A DNA stretch of 64,000 nt from JBMYYR01 sp965243605 (lineage in GTDB: Bacteria > Bacteroidota > Bacteroidia > Flavobacteriales > CAJXXR01): the NCBI GenBank assembly GCA_965243605.1, contig CBDEVQ010000028.1:10045-74044 (forward strand). The letters run 5' to 3'. Shown in pieces: positions 8,277 to 22,122 of the stretch (within the stretch, counting starts at the first letter, position 1; each line of letters opens with the position of its first letter). Both the position numbers and the translations under genes were made by a program. A model generated the notes under the pieces. It made no database searches and had not been told where the DNA came from. It saw only the letters and a program-made list of their open reading frames with translations.

Positions 8277-10331
8277 ATGAAGCAATTTCTATTATCAATC
8301 ATTCTTGTCACCATGTCCTTTTCAGGAATGGCTCAATTTTGGCCAGACTCAAATACGGGACCATGTTTTGTAGACGTTACCTTAACAAACCAAGGTACAG
8401 CATATACTTTAGTAGCATCGCCTGGAGGGAGTACACCGCCTATCATTTCAACTTACACTTGGTCTATTGATGGTGTTATAGATACATCATTAACAGGAAA
8501 TACATTTACATTTACAGGTGTAGAAGGATCAATATATGATATTTGTGTAACTATTCCATGTGATTCTGGAACAACAAGTTTATGTACAGATGTATTTATT
8601 GATTCTGTTGGAGTTACTCCAATTGATTCTCTTGCTGAAGGATGTTTAACTGGTGTTTATTTATCTGGTCAAAGTGAGTTTTTATCTGCTTATGCAGCCT
8701 TTGATGGTATTTATGACCCTAGTGATTTAACTTGGATAATTGATGGTGTAATTGATACAACAATATATGGAGATTATGTATATACATCTCTACCAGCTGG
8801 TTCATATACAGTATGTGCAACTTATGATAGCGACTCATGTACAGCTACATACTGCGATTCTATATTAATTGTGAGTTCTGGTAATCCTATTGATTCTCTA
8901 GACGAGGGATGTTTAACTGGTATTTCTGTTGGTAGTCAAGGAAGTGCTATTACAGGATCTGCTTACTTTGACGGTGCAGATTATGATGATAATGATTTAA
9001 TTTGGACTATAGATGGAGTGGTAGACACAACAATTTATGGAAATAATATTTACGCACCATCGGTAGATGGTACATATTACGTTTGTGCGACCTATAGCAC
9101 AGATTCATGTTTTGCAACCTTCTGTGATACGGTAGTAATTGCTAATTCTGGTAACCCTATTGATTCTTTAGATGAAGCATGTTTAAACGGAATTTATGTA
9201 TATAATCAAGGTAATTACTTCTCTGCATCAGCATCATTTGATGGTCTAAATTATGACGTAAGCGCATTAACTTGGTCTATTAACGGAGTAATTGACTCAA
9301 CGTTATATGGAGATTATGTTTACTCAACGTTACCTGTAGGTACTCATACAATTTGTGCTACATACAATACAGATTCTTGTTTCGCAACAATATGTGATTC
9401 TATAATTATCACAAGTTCTGGAAATCCAATGGATTCACTTGATGCAGGATGTTTAACGAGTATCTCTTCGTATGGTGTTGGTGGACAATATTTCTTTACT
9501 GCAGAATTTGATAATCCGAATGGAATTATTGAAGATGTTATTTGGTCTGTAGACAGTAATGTGATGTCTGGTGTTAATGGAGAATATTTAACACAGGTAT
9601 TTGCTGACGGTGATTATACAATTTGTGCTACATATATTACAGATAGTTGTACAAGTACAGTTTGTATAGATATAACTGTTGATAATTCTTTAAATGGAAA
9701 CGATTCTATTATTTACATAGACAGTATAGGATTTGGAAACTGGATAGTTTATGGTTGGGATAGTATTTATGTTGACTCGACTTTATTAGACGAATTAGAA
9801 GATTGGGATCTTGATGACTGGTCTGATTCACTGATTGATATTTTCTTCGGAGATAGCATCAATATAAACACATTTGATTCAAATGACATCTATGTATTAC
9901 TTGATGGATTAACTCAAGATGACATTGACAGTTTATTCAATATGGGTGTTGTAGGTTTTGATTTAGAAGATTTAGATGGTTATTGGGAAGATTTCTTAGA
10001 TGACAATGATGGACTTGATACATTAGGATTAACGTTCAGTGATTTACTAAACTTGTTCTCTAATTTTATTGAAGCTAAAGCCATTGAAGTATTAAGTATT
10101 GATGAAGTATCAAACAATAACATTGATGTATTCTACAATCCAAATACTCAAATTTTAACAATAAACACAGATAACATAGGGCACATTAATGTTTATAACA
10201 TTCAAGGACAACGTGTTTTATCATTTAAAGAAAATAACCCTCAATTAAATTTATCATCAATCAACACGGGATTATATATTTTATCTATAGAAATTAATGG
10301 TAAATTATATAGTCACAAGATCGTAAAATAG
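8277..10331 (+). CDS. T9SS protein with five tandem ~90-residue modules
   Basis: Protein of 684 residues. Signal peptide MKQFLLSIILVTMSFSGMA, cut before Gln. Four tandem modules of 89-90 residues begin at residues 116, 205, 295 and 385 (nucleotides 8622, 8889, 9159, 9429), each with a [IM]DSL..GCL opening, a W[ST]IDGVIDT-like core, CATY and a C-D-S-I strand; a diverged fifth copy lies before them. The paired Cys suggest one or two disulfides per module. Residues about 470-600 are very rich in Asp (DDW, DDLD), possibly Ca2+ binding. The last 80 residues (VLSIDEVSN, then NVYNIQGQRVL to KIVK) are a type A T9SS tail. Likely a cell-surface or matrix protein. Confidence 0.82.
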   Translation: MKQFLLSIILVTMSFSGMAQFWPDSNTGPCFVDVTLTNQGTAYTLVASPGGSTPPIISTYTWSIDGVIDTSLTGNTFTFTGVEGSIYDICVTIPCDSGTTSLCTDVFIDSVGVTPIDSLAEGCLTGVYLSGQSEFLSAYAAFDGIYDPSDLTWIIDGVIDTTIYGDYVYTSLPAGSYTVCATYDSDSCTATYCDSILIVSSGNPIDSLDEGCLTGISVGSQGSAITGSAYFDGADYDDNDLIWTIDGVVDTTIYGNNIYAPSVDGTYYVCATYSTDSCFATFCDTVVIANSGNPIDSLDEACLNGIYVYNQGNYFSASASFDGLNYDVSALTWSINGVIDSTLYGDYVYSTLPVGTHTICATYNTDSCFATICDSIIITSSGNPMDSLDAGCLTSISSYGVGGQYFFTAEFDNPNGIIEDVIWSVDSNVMSGVNGEYLTQVFADGDYTICATYITDSCTSTVCIDITVDNSLNGNDSIIYIDSIGFGNWIVYGWDSIYVDSTLLDELEDWDLDDWSDSLIDIFFGDSININTFDSNDIYVLLDGLTQDDIDSLFNMGVVGFDLEDLDGYWEDFLDDNDGLDTLGLTFSDLLNLFSNFIEAKAIEVLSIDEVSNNNIDVFYNPNTQILTINTDNIGHINVYNIQGQRVLSFKENNPQLNLSSINTGLYILSIEINGKLYSHKIVK
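8622..9690 (+). repeat. four tandem ~267-270 bp coding repeats
   Basis: Protein-level repeats of 89-90 residues in the T9SS protein; DNA identity is only partial, so the array is old or under selection for change. Starts at 8622, 8889, 9159 and 9429. Confidence 0.8.
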
Positions 10332-10361
10332 TAGTATATTTTACCGTTCCTAAATTAATAC

Positions 10362-10394
10362 AGGTGTCGTTATAAAACATAACGACACCTTTTC
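10362..10394 (+). terminator. intrinsic terminator before the histidine kinase
   Basis: Perfect 12-bp stem (AGGTGTCGTTAT, loop AAAAC, complement) followed by TTTT. It ends the T9SS gene but lies only 12 bases before the kinase ATG, so read-through could set kinase expression. Confidence 0.85.
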
Positions 10395-10406
10395 TAGGAT
10401 ATAAAT

Positions 10407-12486
10407 ATGACACGAAACATTTTACATATTATTTTTATCATTCTGATAAGCATATCTAACAAAGGTCTATGTGAAAACATTGAAGATAGATTAGGATATG
10501 CCCAAAGTTTGAATCGTAAAAATGATTCAGAAATGTTAAGAATTTCTGATAGTATTACAGATGTATATTTAGCATCACCTAAATCGTCTTACCAACTGGA
10601 TGATTTATTTAGAGCTTCATACTTAAAGTCTCGAGTTCTTAATAGACAAGGTAAATTAAATGAGTCCTTATTATTTTTAGATTCTATTCATAATTTACAC
10701 CCATCGCCAAAGCTCAGCCTATATTTAGGATATACATATTTAATTAAAGGAATAGTATACAAAAAGAAGGCTCTCCCTCAATTAACATTCGAAAATTATG
10801 AAAAGGCTATTCAAATATTCGAAAGTATAGAAAACTGCAAGGCCCTTATTAAAGCTAGAAATAATTTAGCAAATTATTATAATTCACTTTCAATATATGG
10901 TGAAGCTATTGAGCAGTATAAATTATGTGCCAAATTATTAAACAAATGCCCAAATCAAAATCAAAGTGCTATAATCAACAGAAACTTAGCTGGACTTTAT
11001 TATAACTTTGAAAAAAAACCAAACAAAGCTATTCTTCTTTTTAAAGATGCTTTATCTGGGTTTAATTCTTTAGAAAAAAAACGCCAAAACAGAAGTATTA
11101 TCTCTGGGTGCGTTAAACCAAATTACAGCTTTATATTTAGAAGTAGACAGTATACAAAACGTAGAATACTACCTTGAAAAATCTAAGGCTTTAATACATG
11201 AAAACACGCCTCCTAAGTTTATTTATGATTTCAAAATAAATGAGGCAAACTTACTCATTGAAAAAAAACAGCTTATAGAGGCTGAAAAATCGTATTACGA
11301 AATCCAACAGCTTATTAACTCAACAAATCAGCTTAATAATTATGAAGCTCGATTTTATTTATGGTACGCTGTTCTTAAAATTAAATTCCAAACCCCTCAA
11401 GCGAACGCTCAAGCTGAAACATTATTAGATAAAGCTCAATCCATAGCAGAACACCGTGAAAAAAGAGAACTTTTAACTCAGATACATCTTATACGTTCTG
11501 ACTTATATAAAACACAGTTCAAGTATAATAAAGCCCTTGAACAACTAAATAAGCATATCCTTTTAAAAGAAGAGATTTTTAATGATGAAAACATTAGAAC
11601 GATACAAAATAATAAGTATCAATTAGATTTTATTAAAAAGGAGAATCAACTAGAAATCCAACGCCTGGAACAACAAGAAGCCATACAAAAAAGCATCATT
11701 CAAAAAAATAAGCTAGAGAAAGAAAAACTTCAAGTTACAATTATTGCATTAATGATGTTTGCCTTATTAATTGGCGGATTATTTTGGTGGTATTACAATA
11801 GGAAAAAAGAAGCTACAAATAAACTTCTCTTAGAATCTAAAAACAAAGCATTAGAACTTGAATTAACTAATAGAGAAAGAGAAGAAGAATTTAAGCTTTA
11901 TCAAAATAGTGTTATTTCTAAAAAAGAGGAACAAAATAGAATTTCTAGAAATTTGCATGATAATATTGGTGCAAACCTTGCTGCCATTAAATTAGCTTTA
12001 GATGATGATAAAGACAAAGCCTTTGGAAACCTTATTGATGATGTTTATCAACAGGTAAGAAACTTAAGCTACGAACTTAATGAATTATCAGAAAGTAAAG
12101 ATTTGTTTAGTCAAATCCTTCTCAACTACCTAAATAGTATAGAAAAAGCTTCTGGTATAATTATTCATTATGAAGTATATCCAGATGTAGATTTCGAACG
12201 TCTTCATTCTGTAAAAAAACGTGAATTATTTAGTATAATAAGAGAAATTGTACATAATTCTATTAGACACTCAGGATCTAAAAATATGGAACTCATTTTT
12301 TCGAAAGAAAAAAACAATTTATACCTATATTTTGAAGATTTTGGTAAAGGATTTGATACAAAAAATGTAAAATCTGGACTTGGGTTATTAAGTATTCAAA
12401 AACGAATTGATTTGTTAGATGGATCCTTTGAACTTGACGCAAGAGAAAATCGAGGTGTAATTATTAATATTTCAATACCCATTTAA
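10407..12486 (+). CDS. TPR histidine kinase (HisKA_3 / NarX type), frame broken at ~11078-11085
   Basis: One gene of about 693 codons whose frame is lost at a run of eight A (about 11077-11084). Adding one A restores reading (GAA AAA AAA AAC GCC ...) through the rest of the TPR region to the kinase. Order: signal peptide-like N-terminus; TPR repeats (about 10500-11650); coiled coil; membrane helix (IIALMMFALLIGGLFWWYY, about 11735-11795); HisKA_3 with RNLHDNIGANLAAIK (His codon 11956-11958); ATPase with N-box REIVHNSIRHSG, DFGKGFD and GLGLLSIQKRI. The response regulator starts two bases after the stop. Other indels in this window suggest a sequence error, but a true phase-variable A-run cannot be excluded. 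Confidence 0.85.
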
Positions 12487-12488
12487 TC

Positions 12489-13115
12489 ATGATCAAACAT
12501 GCTTTAAAAATAGTTGTTGTAGATGACCATCCTCTTTTTCTAAGTGCTATGGTACAAATGCTAGAACGCATAAGTTTTGTAGACGTTGTTGCTAAATACA
12601 ACAAACCTGAATTTGTATTGCCATATATTCTTAACAATCCTGTAGATATTTTGGTTACAGACCTCTCTATGCCTAAATTAGATGGTATAGAATTGAGTAA
12701 ACTTGTAAAACAAAATAAGCCAGAAGTTAAAATAGTAGTTGTATCTATGCTTAACGAAACTAATAAAACCTTAAATTTAATAGAAATTGGTATAGCGGCT
12801 TACTTATTAAAGAATGCACCCAAAGAAGAATATGAACAAGTATTAAAACTTGTTTCTAATGGAGAACAGTTTTTTAGTCCAGAGCTTACCCAAAAAATAA
12901 AAGAATCTCATCAAAATGAGTTTATTAAACTAACGCCAAGAGAAACTGAAGTTTTACAACTGATTGCAAGTGAGTTAACCAATCAAGAGATTGCAGATCA
13001 ACTTTTTGTATCGCCAACTACAGTAATTAGTCATAGAAAACGCTTATTGCAAAAGTTTAATGCCAGAAATACAGCTGGTTTAATTAAAAGAGCAATGGAA
13101 CAAGAGTTCTTATAA
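12489..13115 (+). CDS. NarL/LuxR-family response regulator
   Basis: Protein of 208 residues. Receiver domain 1-125: acidic pair Asp12/Asp13, phospho-acceptor Asp58 (LVTDLSMPKLDG) and Lys108 (AYLLKNAP). C-terminal LuxR-type helix-turn-helix about 148-205 (LTPRETEVLQLIASELTNQE ... VSPTTVISHRKRLL). It directly follows the histidine kinase and is 12 bases before a T9SS protein gene, so kinase, regulator and secreted protein form an operon. The natural targets are probably the flanking surface-protein genes, which is inference. Confidence 0.93.
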   Translation: MIKHALKIVVVDDHPLFLSAMVQMLERISFVDVVAKYNKPEFVLPYILNNPVDILVTDLSMPKLDGIELSKLVKQNKPEVKIVVVSMLNETNKTLNLIEIGIAAYLLKNAPKEEYEQVLKLVSNGEQFFSPELTQKIKESHQNEFIKLTPRETEVLQLIASELTNQEIADQLFVSPTTVISHRKRLLQKFNARNTAGLIKRAMEQEFL

Positions 13116-13127
13116 ACCCCATATCTT

Positions 13128-14159
13128 ATGAAAAAATATATTCTACATTTTCTGTTTTTTTTAACTCTTACCGTAAGCTTTAATCTTAAAGCTCAAGTTA
13201 CAGGACTTTGGATTAATCCTGTTAATGACGTTCCATTTATTGTAGAATCAACAGATACCACATTTAGTACAGATTCATTAATTACTATATTTAATGGAGA
13301 ACTAACATTCTCTATTGATTCATTTGGTGTAAAAACCTGGAATCCTGTATCAGATACTACATATAGGGCTCTTGTTGGGTATAGTGCACCTCCTATTGCT
13401 GCCAATCAAGCATTTAATACTTATCAAGATTTATTTATTAATGGAATAAATCCCTCTGATACTAACTTTTGGGAAGATACAGATTGGGACTCTTTAATTG
13501 TTAATGAACCTTGGATATTAACGGATAGAACACTTAAATTATCTTCTGCAGATATGGGAGCTATTGTTGCTTGGGGATGGTATGACCTAGAAATTGGAAC
13601 AGCAAAAATTATTCTTGATCCAACAATACCTGTTATTGAAGGAGAAGAAATGGATTATTCTGACAATGCATTTCAAGATGTAAATATGGTATTTGATATT
13701 GAAGATTTCAAAACGAATACTGAAGAGATACAAGGTGCTATTGATGGAATATATACATTCAATAAACCCGATTTTAAAGACACTTATAACGACTTTGTTG
13801 TATGGATGAAAACGACAAAACCATTTTTACCTAATTCATTTGACTACAATACGTATCACGAGTGGCTATATGAATACTTTTACCCTTTAGCAAGTGAGAA
13901 GATTATTCAAATTATATCAATAGATGAACTATCAAATCAATTCCAACTTATTCAACCATCTACAAATACGTATCAATTAATTGGAAATATTACAACAGAT
14001 AGTCCGTATTCAATTTACGATCTTCAAGGTAAATTAGTCTTATCAGGGCATTTAAATAGTTCGGAAAATACCATCAACATAGAATCTCTTCCAAAAGGAA
14101 TGTATGTGATTGACATATTAATCGATACTAAACATGCTGTTTATAAACTGATGAAATAA
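13128..14159 (+). CDS. T9SS type A secreted protein of unknown function
   Basis: Protein of 343 residues. Signal peptide MKKYILHFLFFLTLTVSFNLKA, cut before Gln. The 240-residue body is rich in Asp, Trp and Tyr and matches no family I recognise. The tail from about residue 262 (IIQIISIDELSNQ ... YSIYDLQGKLVLSGHL ... KLMK) is a type A T9SS domain and shares the [IL]SIDE[LV]SN lead-in with the 684-residue T9SS protein on the other side of the two-component genes. It is the last gene of that operon and ends at a convergent terminator. Confidence 0.75.
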   Translation: MKKYILHFLFFLTLTVSFNLKAQVTGLWINPVNDVPFIVESTDTTFSTDSLITIFNGELTFSIDSFGVKTWNPVSDTTYRALVGYSAPPIAANQAFNTYQDLFINGINPSDTNFWEDTDWDSLIVNEPWILTDRTLKLSSADMGAIVAWGWYDLEIGTAKIILDPTIPVIEGEEMDYSDNAFQDVNMVFDIEDFKTNTEEIQGAIDGIYTFNKPDFKDTYNDFVVWMKTTKPFLPNSFDYNTYHEWLYEYFYPLASEKIIQIISIDELSNQFQLIQPSTNTYQLIGNITTDSPYSIYDLQGKLVLSGHLNSSENTINIESLPKGMYVIDILIDTKHAVYKLMK

Positions 14160-14170
14160 TAATCAAAAAA

Positions 14171-14201
14171 AATAGGGCTGTTAAATAGCCCTATTTTTTT
14201 T
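14171..14201. terminator. bidirectional terminator between convergent genes
   Basis: Stem AATAGGGCT / AGCCCTATT (14171-14179, 14187-14195) with A-run before and T-run after, serving the T9SS gene (plus) and the ACT-like gene (minus). Confidence 0.88.
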
Positions 14202-14216
14202 GATTATTATTTTGTG

Positions 14217-14882
14217 TTACATCAAACTATTTTTCAGGTTCTTAATAGTAGAAAATGTCTTTTCTAATAGAGCTTCCTCTACAACTACAGTAAACTCATT
14301 AGTCGTTGAAATAACCTCTAACACATTAATATTATTCCAAGCAAATTGCTTAAAGAAAAAATAATATAGTCCTGGTAACTCCACATTTTCTTTTGGTAAC
14401 CGAACACTTAAAGATGCCAGTTCATGTCGAGATGATATTAGAAATTCTCCAACAAACTTATCTTCAATTTCTGTACGCATTGCTCTAGAAACAACAAAAT
14501 TACTTTCAAAAACACCTTGTGTAATTGTACAGAACTTATCATCGGATAAATTTGAGCTAAACATCAGCTCAGATTTCCTTTGTTCTAAACTAGTACTATT
14601 TTTATAAGTAAAACTTGATAAATCATTTCTTACAATGATATCACCAAGGTTTGTTATTACTAACTTCATCTTAGATGATATTCTTGTTTGAATAGATAAA
14701 TCTAGACGTTTTATGGCCATAGCAATTGCAGGTATCCCACAATCAGATTCAAGAATTTCATTAACCTCAGGTTGTACTTTACGTGCCAAAGATGATACAT
14801 TAATTAAATCTTCAGCTAAACACTCTGCTAAATAAGGTTTATCACTCAAAAGTTTTTCAACAACATCAGAAATAGATTGCAT
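14217..14882 (-). CDS. ACT-like domain protein of unknown function
   Basis: Protein of 221 residues, no signal peptide. The N-terminus (ISDVVEKLLSDKPYLAECL, INVSSLARKVQPEV) is a helical segment seen in a Flavobacteria-conserved family. The C-terminal half (about 130-221) has a beta-alpha-beta pattern ending with NNINVLEVISTTNEFTVVVE, reminiscent of the paired ACT domains of aspartate kinases. It has no kinase catalytic domain, so any aspartate kinase label would be wrong. It may sense a small molecule. Divergent from recX. Confidence 0.6.
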   Translation of the reverse strand: MQSISDVVEKLLSDKPYLAECLAEDLINVSSLARKVQPEVNEILESDCGIPAIAMAIKRLDLSIQTRISSKMKLVITNLGDIIVRNDLSSFTYKNSTSLEQRKSELMFSSNLSDDKFCTITQGVFESNFVVSRAMRTEIEDKFVGEFLISSRHELASLSVRLPKENVELPGLYYFFFKQFAWNNINVLEVISTTNEFTVVVEEALLEKTFSTIKNLKNSLM

Positions 14883-14901
14883 ACGCTTGTATTAATTTGA
14901 T

Positions 14902-14909
14902 TATCTTTG
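14902..14909 (+). promoter_or_regulatory. -7 element of recX
   Basis: TATCTTTG matches TAnnTTTG and lies 28 bases before the recX ATG. Confidence 0.5.
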
Positions 14910-14937
14910 TTAAATATCTAACAAAAATATAAAAAAT

Positions 14938-15417
14938 ATGACAAAACCCCAAAAACAAATAAGTCTTAAAGAAATACAGTTAAAAATTGAACAGTATTGT
15001 GCTTATCAAGATCGATGTAAATTTGAGGTAGAACAGAAGTTAAAATCGTTTCATATTCCCTTAGAGGACATCAACAATATTATGGATCGTTTGATCAATG
15101 AAAAATTTATTGATGAAATACGATACGCTCAATCGTATACACGAGGCTCTTATAGACACAAAAAATGGGGTAGAAATAAAATAAAAGCCAATTTAATTGC
15201 TAAAAAAATTGATAATAAAATAACTAATATAGCATTTAATGAAATTGATACAGAAGAATACAATCTAATGATATTTCATGAACTTAGTAAGAAATGGCCT
15301 AGTATAAAGGCAAATTCAGATTTTGATAAAAAGAATAAACTTATACGCTTTGGAATTAGTAGAGGTTATGAATTTGATATCATATCTTCATTTTTAGAAC
15401 AACAAATAAAGGGTTAA
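14938..15417 (+). CDS. recX: RecX-family regulator of RecA
   Basis: Protein of 159 residues, the usual length for RecX. Helical three-repeat organisation is visible: a first unit with YCAYQDRCKFEVEQKL, a second with LINEKFIDEIRYAQSYTRG and the RHKKWGRNKIKANL segment, and a C-terminal unit ending FDIISSFLEQQ. RecX binds RecA filaments and limits recombinase activity. It is not next to recA. It ends one base before the convergent membrane-protein gene. Confidence 0.88.
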   Translation: MTKPQKQISLKEIQLKIEQYCAYQDRCKFEVEQKLKSFHIPLEDINNIMDRLINEKFIDEIRYAQSYTRGSYRHKKWGRNKIKANLIAKKIDNKITNIAFNEIDTEEYNLMIFHELSKKWPSIKANSDFDKKNKLIRFGISRGYEFDIISSFLEQQIKG

Positions 15418-15418
15418 A

Positions 15419-15859
15419 TTATCGACTTACAATAACTTCTCTAAATACAGTATAAATAATACTCCACATAAGTATAGAGGATACCATTACAACGTTTATC
15501 TTAAATTTATTCGTAAAATATCGAGCTGCCAAAAATGCTCCAACTGGAATTGATAATATTATTGGCGTAATTAAAGCCAAAAGGAATAGACCTCTTTTTC
15601 TTACAATCCCAATAATCATTCTATTCTTTTTACTAAAAACACGACGTTCTCTCTTACGTCTCTTTAATCTAAAACCTTCAAATCTATTAATTAAATATTC
15701 ACTGAAATAAAAGAATACAAAATACCCTATTAACCCTCCTAAAAGCATTGTAAAAAACAATTCTAGGCGTCCTATTTGCATAGGTAGCGATACTAAAGGT
15801 GTAAGTGCAAATTTAGTTGAAGCTACTATGATTAATATGAGATAATTACTCAATGGCAT
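15419..15859 (-). CDS. small integral membrane protein
   Basis: Protein of 146 residues with about four membrane helices (residues 5-22, 30-55, 88-112, 120-140) and a strongly basic cytoplasmic loop (RLKRRKRERR). The SIPVGAFLAARYF stretch resembles the small multidrug export (Sm_multidrug_ex) group, but I am not sure of the family. Its start overlaps the end of the deacetylase-like gene upstream by 14 bases, so the two are translationally coupled. Confidence 0.6.
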   Translation of the reverse strand: MPLSNYLILIIVASTKFALTPLVSLPMQIGRLELFFTMLLGGLIGYFVFFYFSEYLINRFEGFRLKRRKRERRVFSKKNRMIIGIVRKRGLFLLALITPIILSIPVGAFLAARYFTNKFKINVVMVSSILMWSIIYTVFREVIVSR

Positions 15860-17165
15860 GATTACATTTATTTAACATATACAAATATACATCTTGCCAA
15901 CCTTTCCAAATATCATTTTCAGATAAACTTTCATTATGCCAAATAGAAATAAAGGTTCCTTGAACACCTTTTACTTGTTCTATCATATGATTTATTTCTC
16001 TCTTGGCGGCTTTAGGAGATAGGTTTTGATAATGCTTTAAACTAGCCTCCATTATACAAAATGGATGAATTCTTAATGGTGTTTCATATTCTAAATCTAA
16101 ATCATAAAACATAAACGAAGAGCATGTTCCAGCTCTAAATCCACTCGTTTCTGCAAACCCCATTGTAAACTCATCTTTAATACCCAATTCCACTAAGTTT
16201 TGATATGTCTTAGGCAATTCCAGTTTTAAGTAATGTTGTCTACTGCTTTTTATTTCTCGATGAATTATCGTTCTTAATTGCTTTATTTCAGACTCTAGAA
16301 TATCTCGCTTTATGTTTGATCTATAAGATGGATGAACCCCAACAATACCATAATCTGATAAAGACTTTATTAAATTCTGAAACGTTTTATTTGTAGGATG
16401 TATATTCTTATCAAATTCACCATACTCTCCCATCAAAATAAAGAAATAATGCGGAATCGATTTATATTTCATTAATGTTTTGATTATAAAATCGAATGTA
16501 TCGTATGGGTCTTTCTTATGTTTAAATAATACATCTATTACATATTTTAGTTCTGTAAAATTAAACTTAAATACAGACTTTAAGATAATTCCACCAATAC
16601 GTAATATTCCTTTTTCTTTTATGGCAAAAGCCTGATCTATATCTAATGTATTTACAGATTTAAATTTTCGTTGTTTATGTGTAATATTTGGATACTTCTC
16701 CTTAAGCTCCTCTAAAATAAGCAATGCCCATTTATCAACAACCGGTAAATTGAGTATTTGATTTTGATATGCAAAAGATTCCTTTGCTTTATAACGATTA
16801 TGTCCATCTCTAATATGAACCTGATACTCTTCGTATCGGCTTATAAAGAAGAAAATTGCAGCAAATGGATCAAAAGGTAGTTTAGAAGTCTGTGTATGCG
16901 AAAATATAGTAGGAATCTTCTTATAATAAGACAAATGTACATTTGGAGATCCTATTCCTTTCTCAAATAATAATTCTACAGCATGAAAATGTAATTCTGA
17001 TAAAATTGTTTTGCGTGAATAAGAAAATTTAGGACCATTATAGGACACAAATTCTTTTAAATCATGACATATTATATAGTCTATACCCAACAATTCTTTA
17101 AATACATGTTTAAATGTATAAGTAATTCTTGCCGATAATTGAGGGATGTAAATAAACAACTTCAT
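15846..17165 (-). CDS. polysaccharide deacetylase-like protein (DUF7033 type)
   Basis: Protein of 439 residues, cytoplasmic by sequence (no signal peptide). The N-terminal 150 residues (ITYTFKHVFKELLGIDY, FDPFAAIFFFISRYEEY) match the domain that precedes polysaccharide-deacetylase-type NodB folds in many Bacteroidota. The NodB-like part follows with SVNTLDIDQAF (metal-site DxD), VGVHPSYRS (His motif) and a C-terminal FISIWHNESL. It probably acts on a cell-envelope or capsular sugar. Upstream partner of the small membrane protein with a 14-base overlap. Confidence 0.75.
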   Translation of the reverse strand: MKLFIYIPQLSARITYTFKHVFKELLGIDYIICHDLKEFVSYNGPKFSYSRKTILSELHFHAVELLFEKGIGSPNVHLSYYKKIPTIFSHTQTSKLPFDPFAAIFFFISRYEEYQVHIRDGHNRYKAKESFAYQNQILNLPVVDKWALLILEELKEKYPNITHKQRKFKSVNTLDIDQAFAIKEKGILRIGGIILKSVFKFNFTELKYVIDVLFKHKKDPYDTFDFIIKTLMKYKSIPHYFFILMGEYGEFDKNIHPTNKTFQNLIKSLSDYGIVGVHPSYRSNIKRDILESEIKQLRTIIHREIKSSRQHYLKLELPKTYQNLVELGIKDEFTMGFAETSGFRAGTCSSFMFYDLDLEYETPLRIHPFCIMEASLKHYQNLSPKAAKREINHMIEQVKGVQGTFISIWHNESLSENDIWKGWQDVYLYMLNKCNHAIE

Positions 17166-17211
17166 TATTCAAAGATAATAATAGAAATGAGATCTTAATT
17201 TTTGAAACAAA

Positions 17212-17245
17212 AAAAAAGCATTTTAGTTTCCTAAAATGCTTTTTT
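17212..17245 (-). terminator. rRNA operon terminator
   Basis: 15-bp perfect stem AAAAAAGCATTTTAG with loop TTTC, directly after the 5S rRNA on the minus strand and ending in a T-run. It also sits in front of the deacetylase gene. Confidence 0.9.
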
Positions 17246-17248
17246 AAA

Positions 17249-17357
<109 letters not shown>

Positions 17358-17439
17358 CGTTGCTGTCTTAACACAAAAGTGCTAAACAGTATATTTATAA
17401 ATCAATAATATGACTATCGTAGAACAAAAAAGAAAATTA

Positions 17440-20256
<2,817 letters not shown>

Positions 20257-20282
20257 TGTATTCTTTTCTTTTTTGCTCTATC

Positions 20283-20299
20283 AATATGTCAATGATCTT
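20283..20299 (-). promoter_or_regulatory. spacer copy of 17-nt boxA-like element
   Basis: AAGATCATTGACATATT on the minus strand, identical to the leader copy at 22123-22139. It lies in the tRNA-Ala to 23S spacer. Same-orientation leader and spacer copies fit an rRNA antitermination boxA signal. Confidence 0.55.
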
Positions 20300-20314
20300 A
20301 TGCCTTACGGCTTA

Positions 20315-20391
20315 TGGTGGAGAATATCGGAGTCGAACCGATGACCTCCTGCGTGCAAGGCAGGCGCTCTAGCCAGCTGAGCTAATCCCCC
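20315..20391 (-). tRNA. tRNA-Ala (TGC)
   Basis: 77 nt including an encoded CCA; starts GGGGGATTAGCTCAG, anticodon TGC within CCTTGCACGC, T-loop GGTTCGACTCC. In the 16S-23S spacer after tRNA-Ile. Confidence 0.97.
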
Positions 20392-20414
20392 ATAATAAAA
20401 TCTAAATACTAAAG

Positions 20415-20488
20415 TAGTCTCACGCGGACTCGAACCGCGGACCCCTACATTATCAGTGTAGTACTCTAACCAGCTGAGCTATGAGACT
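20415..20488 (-). tRNA. tRNA-Ile (GAT)
   Basis: 74 nt, starts AGTCTCATAGCTCAG, anticodon GAT in ACTGATAATG, T-loop GGTTCGAGTCC; CCA not encoded. First tRNA of the 16S-23S spacer. Confidence 0.97.
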
Positions 20489-20551
20489 ATTTATGTATTT
20501 ATATAAATAATAGGAAAGAAAAAGAAAAGATTACTATTGTCATCTCTCTAT

Positions 20552-22074
<1,523 letters not shown>

Positions 22075-22122
22075 AAATCTTTGTATTCTGGACTCAAGTT
22101 TCTCTTCTCTTGTTTCTTTCCT

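Noticed and set aside
8622..9690. CRISPR-like array
   Set aside because: The repeats are 267-270 bp, coding, diverged and have no spacers.
10407..11177. A separate TPR protein gene followed by a separate short kinase gene
   Set aside because: One added A at about 11080 joins them into one standard TPR-membrane-HisKA_3 protein with no leftover sequence, so I report one gene.
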